A stretch of 64,000 nt of DNA from Agrostemma githago. Its lineage: Eukaryota > Streptophyta > Magnoliopsida > Caryophyllales > Caryophyllaceae. The notes under the pieces are model-generated. The model was not told where the DNA came from. It saw only the letters and a list, made by a program, of their open reading frames with translations, and ran no database searches. A program made the translations under genes and the position numbers. This document shows positions 58,359 through 64,000 of this stretch, one piece after another (within the stretch, counting starts at the first letter, position 1; each line of letters begins with the position of its first letter). The stretch is taken from assembly GCA_958450325.1 (NCBI GenBank), contig OY288243.1:64526606-64590605 (forward strand). Reading direction: 5' to 3'.

Positions 58359-59085
58359 TTTGTCCTAGGGGTCAGAGCATCCCCGAAGACAGCTGCTCGA
58401 GCGGAGACCGACGCCCTCGAGTAGTTAACAACAACAACTTTGTCCTAGGGGTCAGAGCATCCCCGGAGACAACTGCTCGAGTGGAGACTGACGCCCTCGA
58501 GTGGTTTACGACAGCAACTTTGTCCTAGGGGTCAAAACATCCCCGAAGACAGCCGCTCGAGTGGAGACTAACGCCCTCGAGTAGTTAACAACAACAATTT
58601 TGTCCTAGAGGTCAGAGCATCCCAGAGGACAGTTATTCGAGTGGAGACTGACGCCCTCGAATAGTTTATCTCATCATATTTTGTCCTAGGGGTCAGAGCA
58701 TCCCCGAAGACAACTGCTCGAGTGGAGACTGACACCCTTGAGTAGTTTACGACAACAAATTTTGTCCTAGGGGTTAGAGCATCCCCGAAGACAGCTGCTC
58801 GAGCGGAGACTGACGCCCTCTATTAGTTTACGACAGCATTTTTGTCTTAGGGGTCAGAGCATCCCCGAAGATAGCTATTCGAGTGGAGACTGACGCCCTC
58901 GAATAGTTTATATCATCTTGTTTTGTCCTAGGGGTCAGAGGCATCCCGAAAGACAGCTACTCGAGTGGAGACTGACGCCCTCGAGTGGTTAATCTCATTT
59001 TGTTTTGTCTTAGGGGTCTGAGGCATCCCAAAGACAGTTGTTCGAGTGGAGACCGACGCCCTTGAACGTTTTATCAAGGGTTCAC
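58359..59085 (+). repeat. Nine 80-82-bp tandem repeats before the Tat-4 3' LTR
   Basis: Unit starts at 58359, 58439, 58519, 58599, 58680, 58761, 58841, 58922 and 59004. Each unit has TTTGTCCTAGGGGTCAGAG, CATCCCCGAAGACAGCT, CTCGAGTGGAGACTGACG and CCCTCGAGTAGTTTA. The two CTCGAG sites within a unit give it a partial inverted symmetry. Confidence 0.92.
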
Positions 59086-59424
59086 AAGCACCCCAAAAAC
59101 ATTCATTTAAATAAAAGACAACACATAAGAACATTCTTTGCATGTGCGCTTAACGCGTCACATACACACCAAAAACATTTAAAAACTGAACAAACCGTTT
59201 AAACAAGCCAAAGAAGAACCAAGAACGAGATATCAAGCAACGGCCCGGGCCCAAGCAAGCAACCGCAAGAGAAGACGTCAGGTATGATTTCTAAGCTATG
59301 GTTGGCGAGCCTCAACACGTAGTCCACTGGACTTAAAACGACCGGACCGGACAGCCACCAGGTCGTAATCTTCGATTGACCTGAGCGGCTATACTTTGAC
59401 TTTCGCCTTGTCTAAGCCTCAATC

Positions 59425-59438
59425 AAAGTGGGGGCTTC
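59425..59438 (+). promoter_or_regulatory. Tat-4 polypurine tract
   Basis: AAAGTGGGGGCTTC directly before the 3' LTR, the plus-strand primer site for reverse transcription. Confidence 0.85.
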
Positions 59439-61574
59439 TGTAGACACCCAGATTTGGACCTTGTGGATGCAGAGGTGCCTGACAAACACCCGATGACGAT
59501 AGGACTGCAACGCGACGCGGATTCGCGATGTTGTAGGTAGTTTTTCTATAGAACGGATCAAATAATTACTCGGAAAAATTAAAACTAACATGATGGTAGC
59601 CTTAGTCGTGTCGTTACGGTCGCATAGACACTAATTAGAGTCAATTCCGACACCGGGACCCCGAGTCGGTCCCGAAACTCAAACCGAGTCAGCACCGCGC
59701 CAAGCGAACCTCGGGATGCACACCCGAGGCCCACTAATGTTCACAGCGCTAGGTCAAGCCGCGAGAGCCCTAATCCCCAAGTATTAAATTATCCTCCTCC
59801 CTCTCGATTTTGGAAAGTATCAAAATCGTATCTTCAAAACTCCAGCCGCCCCACCTCACGCGCCTTAGTATCTCCGCGCCTGAGTATTGGTGCGCCCCAG
59901 CTCAGGCGTCCATATGGGCGACGAGGGCCGAAAACACCTATAAATACCCCCCTCCGCCTCATTCATTCCACACACAATTCTCATTCTTCTCTTCCCCCCT
60001 CTAACTCTCTCGCTAAGGGCTCGCACTCCGACACCCGAGGCAAACGATCCACTCGATCGTAGTTCCGATAAAAGCGACATCGACGCTACTCCTCACCTTC
60101 GAGCACCCCACCCGATACTAAGGTGCCTGTGATCGACTAGCTCAAATCAAGTAGCGAAGCTCTGCCGGATTAGCCGCAGAACTAGTCCTTAGCAACGAAG
60201 CTTTGCCGATGTAGCCGCAGCAAGGGTAAACGGTAACGGAGCTCTGCCGGAGTCACTGGTCAAGCTAGGAGGATCCGCCTGTTGAAACCGAGTCGTCACT
60301 TGGTTGTCATTGTCATCTAAACAAAACTTTCCATATTTGCACTTTCCTTTATTATGCACTACGATAACACAAGATGTGGACATTAAGTCCACAAGCATCT
60401 ACTAAAACACGTTATGTCCCAACTTCAATCACAAATACTAAAACACACTAAATAGACCCGAGTAATTCCGAGATCCGTTCTCAACTATCTATGCATCGAG
60501 TCCCGTTTAGTGTATACTCCGAGGGTGCAACTCCTCACAATGTGATTTACTTACATTCGCATTTACAGTTTTTCGTATGATTTATTGCTTTTATGACCTT
60601 ATAATCGCATGCTAAATCACCTAACACGGAATTCAAAACGTAAAACAACTAAAACTGAGCAAAGCGATGGTCGGGTTCCGTATTAGTCCGGGTGCTCGCC
60701 TCATTAGGTTCGATGCATCTCTATTATTACCGAACCGACGCATCTTAAGCAGAATACAAAGTAAGGTATACCACGAGAATGACTAATATCCGTATTATCA
60801 TGTTAAAACTGATTTGCTAATACCTATAATATTAGTACTCTCTACTCTCCTACGTGCATCTTTTCATGGCCTGCTTGTCACGTGAAATCGCATGCAAAGA
60901 ATGTAAATACAACTACTTTAACAACAACACTTACTTGTCTTTAAACAACCGACATAGTAAAAGACATAGGGTTAAAACAACGGATGTTACAGCATTTCCA
61001 CCAGCCACAACAAAAGAACTAGGTTATCAGCCCACCTATTGATTAGTAGAGGCCGCTATAGTGCGGGCGGGATTGGGCGTACCCTCACCCCTTACTCAGA
61101 ATCGACGGTTTCCGGATGTCCGAAACCATTGGCAATGAGAGTCATTCCAGGCATGGAGTGCTTAAGGGTACAAGTCTTTATCTTTAGGTCCCGTGCCACT
61201 CAACTTTGAGCCGGCAAGGGATCAAAGTTGACTTGAACGGTTTCCGAGTCCCCATAATTGACTCGGTGGCGACTCCACAAATCGGCAACGAATTCAGTTC
61301 ACTAAAAAGGTCGTCTTACCAAATGAATCGGCCTTTAAACATTTACAACCACGACTCGATCGATTCCCAAACGGAAACACGGGTGCCCACACCCGTCTAG
61401 TACAAGTTCGGATCGTCATCCGAATCGAGGTCCGAAACATCGCCCCGTACGCGAGTTCGGACCGGCCCATGACAGGGAGGGGGCCGCGTGGGTGGCCGCC
61501 GCCACACGTTGAAAACCAGGTCAGTCCCGCGCGGGAACGCGCGGGGCGCCGGGCGGTGCGGACGGACGTCCACA
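59439..61574 (+). repeat. Tat-4 3' LTR
   Basis: 2136 bp, TGTAGACACCCAG to GACGTCCACA. The TATA box CTATAAATA at 59938-59946 is intact. Followed by the target duplication GTAGG (61575-61579). Confidence 0.92.
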
Positions 61575-61579
61575 GTAGG

Positions 61580-62970
61580 TTGAGGGTGCTACAAATCCCG
61601 CTTTTCTTTCCTCTTTTTTTCGTCTTTTTTGTCCGTCGTTCTTCGTCTCTTTCGTCACGTTTTTTACTATTTTTTTTTTTGTAGTTTCTAATATCGATAT
61701 TATCGTACTATTTTCTAAAAGCATTATTTCCGAGGATACGATATCGACTCCATAGTCGAATACCGGATCTAAAGGATCAATCAATAAACCATATTAAACA
61801 CGATCCCGTTGACGCCGAAATAATAGTCACATGGTCCGAAAAGACTAATTACGACATTACAGCGCGGAGGGATTTATTTCATCTTAATTCGGTTTAAAAC
61901 GATTTATGAACATCTTTTACAAAATTCACTCTAATTATTAGATATTGATTCTATAATCAAGTATCGATTATAACGAGTATCGAAAGCCGGCTCGAGTGTA
62001 AATCATATTATATTTGCACGTGATTTAGCAAAAACTATTGATCTTAAAATTAAAAGCAAATAAACGAACCGCCGTTCGTATAAGGGGCACTCGATCGAGT
62101 GCCATAGCCACTCGGTCGAGTGATACCCCAAAATTGAGGCATAAAGGTTTTTTAGGACAACTCGGTCGAGTCCTCTCCATGACTCGATCGAGTGGCCTCT
62201 AGTATATCAAAATCGTGAGTCCTTCAGCATATTTCGAGACCCGACAAAATTCTTTTAACGACTTCGGTCACCACGTTCTAAGTCCATCACGTGATTTATT
62301 CTTTTCAAAACCATACATCATATCATCTTATATCATTCTAGACTTTTTTTTGTTCCATTATTATCATTACTAACCTGTTTGTTTCTATTTTGGCGCTTTA
62401 TTTTCATTGTTTGTTTTATTGTACTAAAACAAACCTCACATGCTAAAACAACTTCGACCTAATTGAAAAATGCATTAAACGACGTAGTTAAACATATTTC
62501 ACATGTTTAGTCAAAAGGCATTGTTTGCATAACATTTAACCGTCAAACTAACGCGCGTACACGAAAAATGAACGATATCTAAGTAGAGGCCGCTACGTGC
62601 GGGCGGGGTTGGGTGTTCTTTGTGAACTTCCCAACACGTACCCTCACCCCTTACTCAGAACCATGGTTTCCGGATGTCCGAAACCGTTGGCATACGAGAG
62701 TCATTCAATACACGATTTCCGATAATGTTGGTATCGGTATCACAATGCAAAGGGACGAACCCAATAAACTCTGAAATCGGAATGGGTCGTACTCTATGCA
62801 CGACCCACTAAGACATAGAGTGGGTTCGAACGGGCCCGAACTCCCACAAAGTTCGGTGGCGACTCCTAATTAGATTTAAATTTCGACCCGAGATCCATCT
62901 CACATGAGATTCATTCGCCTCCCCAAACCCGCGCGTGGCCGCGTCGGGGTGGACCTATGTCATGTCCACA
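61580..62970 (+). mobile_element. LTR-3: 5' LTR, right part
   Basis: Continues the LTR broken at 32250 and ends ATGTCCACA at 62970. Palindromes at 62089-62100, 62110-62121 (GG variant), 62160-62171 (GG variant) and 62182-62193. The block 62580-62970 equals, in inverse orientation, the U5 blocks at 12187-12560, 38823-39200 and 46078-46450. Total LTR length with the left part is about 2.38 kb. Confidence 0.88.
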
Positions 62971-64000
62971 ATTTGACGACTCCGCTGGAGATACCTGATG
63001 TACCACTTGTCATCGGGGTTTCTAGGGTGAGACTCGAAAAGAAATTGTTCGATTATTAGTGTACGCATTTTAGTTCGATGGTTCATGCATTGCCCAAATT
63101 CTACTAGTGGTCCCACTATACCGCGGTGCATTCCTAAATGGGTGCGCTAAAAACTTCTATGGCCGTGGGTTTCGCGGCATGTTCTAAGACCAATTCGGCT
63201 TAGGAAGTCCGTCCTGATTTACGAGAAAGCCGTCGTTGTTGGTATAGACTCGATTTCGACCGACCGAGACTTTAAAGCATACATGCGGTCGTTATATTGC
63301 TTATTTGACTACGTGCTACTTGGTTTCCGTGTCATTTTACAAAAACCGTCATGTCAAAAAATGCATCTTTTCAAAATATTTAATTTTCAAAAATTTGAAA
63401 AGCTGCCGAAATTTAGACTTAAGATTTGACTCAAAACAAGCCTATTTTCTATCCGGCATGCTGCCCATTTCAATATTCGAATTTCCCATCCCTGTTCGAT
63501 TTTCGAATTTTCAAAATTCAATTTCAGTTTTCAAGTCTTCAAAATTCAATTTCGATTTTCAAATCTTCAAGATGCCGTTCTCGATCTTCAAATCTCCGAG
63601 ATGCCGTTTTCGATTTTCCAATCTTCGGGATCTTATTTTCGATTTTCAAATTTTCGGAAATTTATTTTCGATATTCAAATTTTCGAAATTTCAAATATTC
63701 AACTTTTCAAAAAAGCTCGAGCCTGTCGACATTCTGCCAATTTCAAAAGACGGGACCGTTCCCCAATTTTTCAAAACGCGAAATTACTCACAACTATTCT
63801 AAATTTCAAAATGCCCGGTCCTATTGGCCCGCTGTCAATTTCAAGACCGTCCTCTCAATTTCAAAATTCGATCCTTTTAAAAAACCTTCCTTATTTAGAA
63901 AGTTAGACCTTTTCAAAAACCTTCCTTATTTTAGGAAGTCGACCCTTCCAAAAACCCTTCCTTATTATAGGACCTACCGTTATCCGTGTGTCGGGTCTTT
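62971..64000 (+). mobile_element. LTR-3: leader, continuing past the window
   Basis: Starts with primer-binding site TGACGACTCCGCTGGAG (62974-62990), one base off the usual TGGCGA start. A degenerate array of TTTTCGATTTTCAAATCTTC-like units spans about 63440-63700 and creates a long but meaningless open frame. No gag is reached before the window ends. Confidence 0.8.

Larger units (their letters stand above)
32251..61574 (+). mobile_element. Tat-4: 29.3-kb Tat/Ogre-like LTR retrotransposon, split by LTR-5
   Basis: Complete element with 5' LTR 32251-34420 and 3' LTR 59439-61574, primer-binding site, gag-pro, RT, aRNH-type RNase H, integrase, two antisense genes, 3' tandem repeats and polypurine tract. 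The target duplication is GTAGG (32246-32250 and 61575-61579). Subtracting LTR-5 leaves about 19.9 kb, large for Ty3/gypsy and in the range of Ogre/Tat elements. LTR copies are near-identical by eye but differ by a roughly 30-bp block absent from the 3' copy (present at about 33897-33927). Confidence 0.92.

Noticed and set aside
63305..63906. Long plus-strand ORFs rich in FSIFKSS-type text
   Set aside because: They arise from low-complexity TTTTCGATTTTCAAA repeats in the LTR-3 leader. The mirror ORF at 11374-11814 is the same in LTR-1.

Overview
The window is nuclear DNA of a flowering plant. It holds one host gene with plant-type introns, several families of plant transposons stacked on one another, and no bacterial-style gene packing. 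A eudicot, possibly of the Caryophyllales, is my guess from general resemblance only; nothing here proves it.

Layout. (1) 1-1762: intergenic DNA, or the last intron seen of the host gene, with a Stowaway-type MITE with perfect 30-bp ends and a 5'-truncated RTE LINE flanked by a 21-bp target duplication. (2) 1763-10458, minus strand: 19 exons of DICER-LIKE 4 (1045 codons, helicase through the start of RNase IIIa). The 3' part of the gene is not in the window. Its introns carry two MITEs and a LINE fragment. (3) 10459-11417: 5' flank with nothing firm. (4) 11418-20835, minus: leader and 5' LTR of a Tat-like LTR element (LTR-1). The LTR is split by a 6-kb Mutator-like element (13965-19999) that carries a broken ULP1/C48-protease-like gene. 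(5) 20836-25130: broken MULE transposase gene, split by a 2.7-kb solo LTR. (6) about 25200-30855: decayed, end-less Ty3/gypsy (Tat lineage) gag-pol fragment (gypsy-2). (7) 31260-64000: a nested stack. The 5' LTR of element LTR-3 (plus strand, running off the right edge) is split by Tat-4 (32251-61574, plus, target duplication GTAGG). The reverse transcriptase gene of Tat-4 is split in turn by LTR-5 (38823-48281, minus, target duplication CTCAC).

How the parts relate. DCL4 makes 21-nt small RNAs in antiviral and trans-acting siRNA pathways and is the only evident host gene. Tat-4 is about 19.9 kb once LTR-5 is subtracted. It has gag-pro, RT, RNase H and integrase, two antisense genes downstream of integrase (one with a plant mobile domain, one resembling DUF7745 proteins), and tandem repeats before its 3' LTR. 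LTR-5 has LTRs, primer site, polypurine tract and a short gag but no pol, so it looks non-autonomous. LTR-1, LTR-3 and LTR-5 have related LTRs. Tat-4 and LTR-5 share the same 17-base primer-binding site, which fits mobilisation in trans.

The order of events can be read from the junctions: LTR-3, then Tat-4, then LTR-5; LTR-1, then the MULE with the ULP1-like gene; MULE transposase, then the solo LTR. All family names come from reading motifs by eye; no database search was possible.
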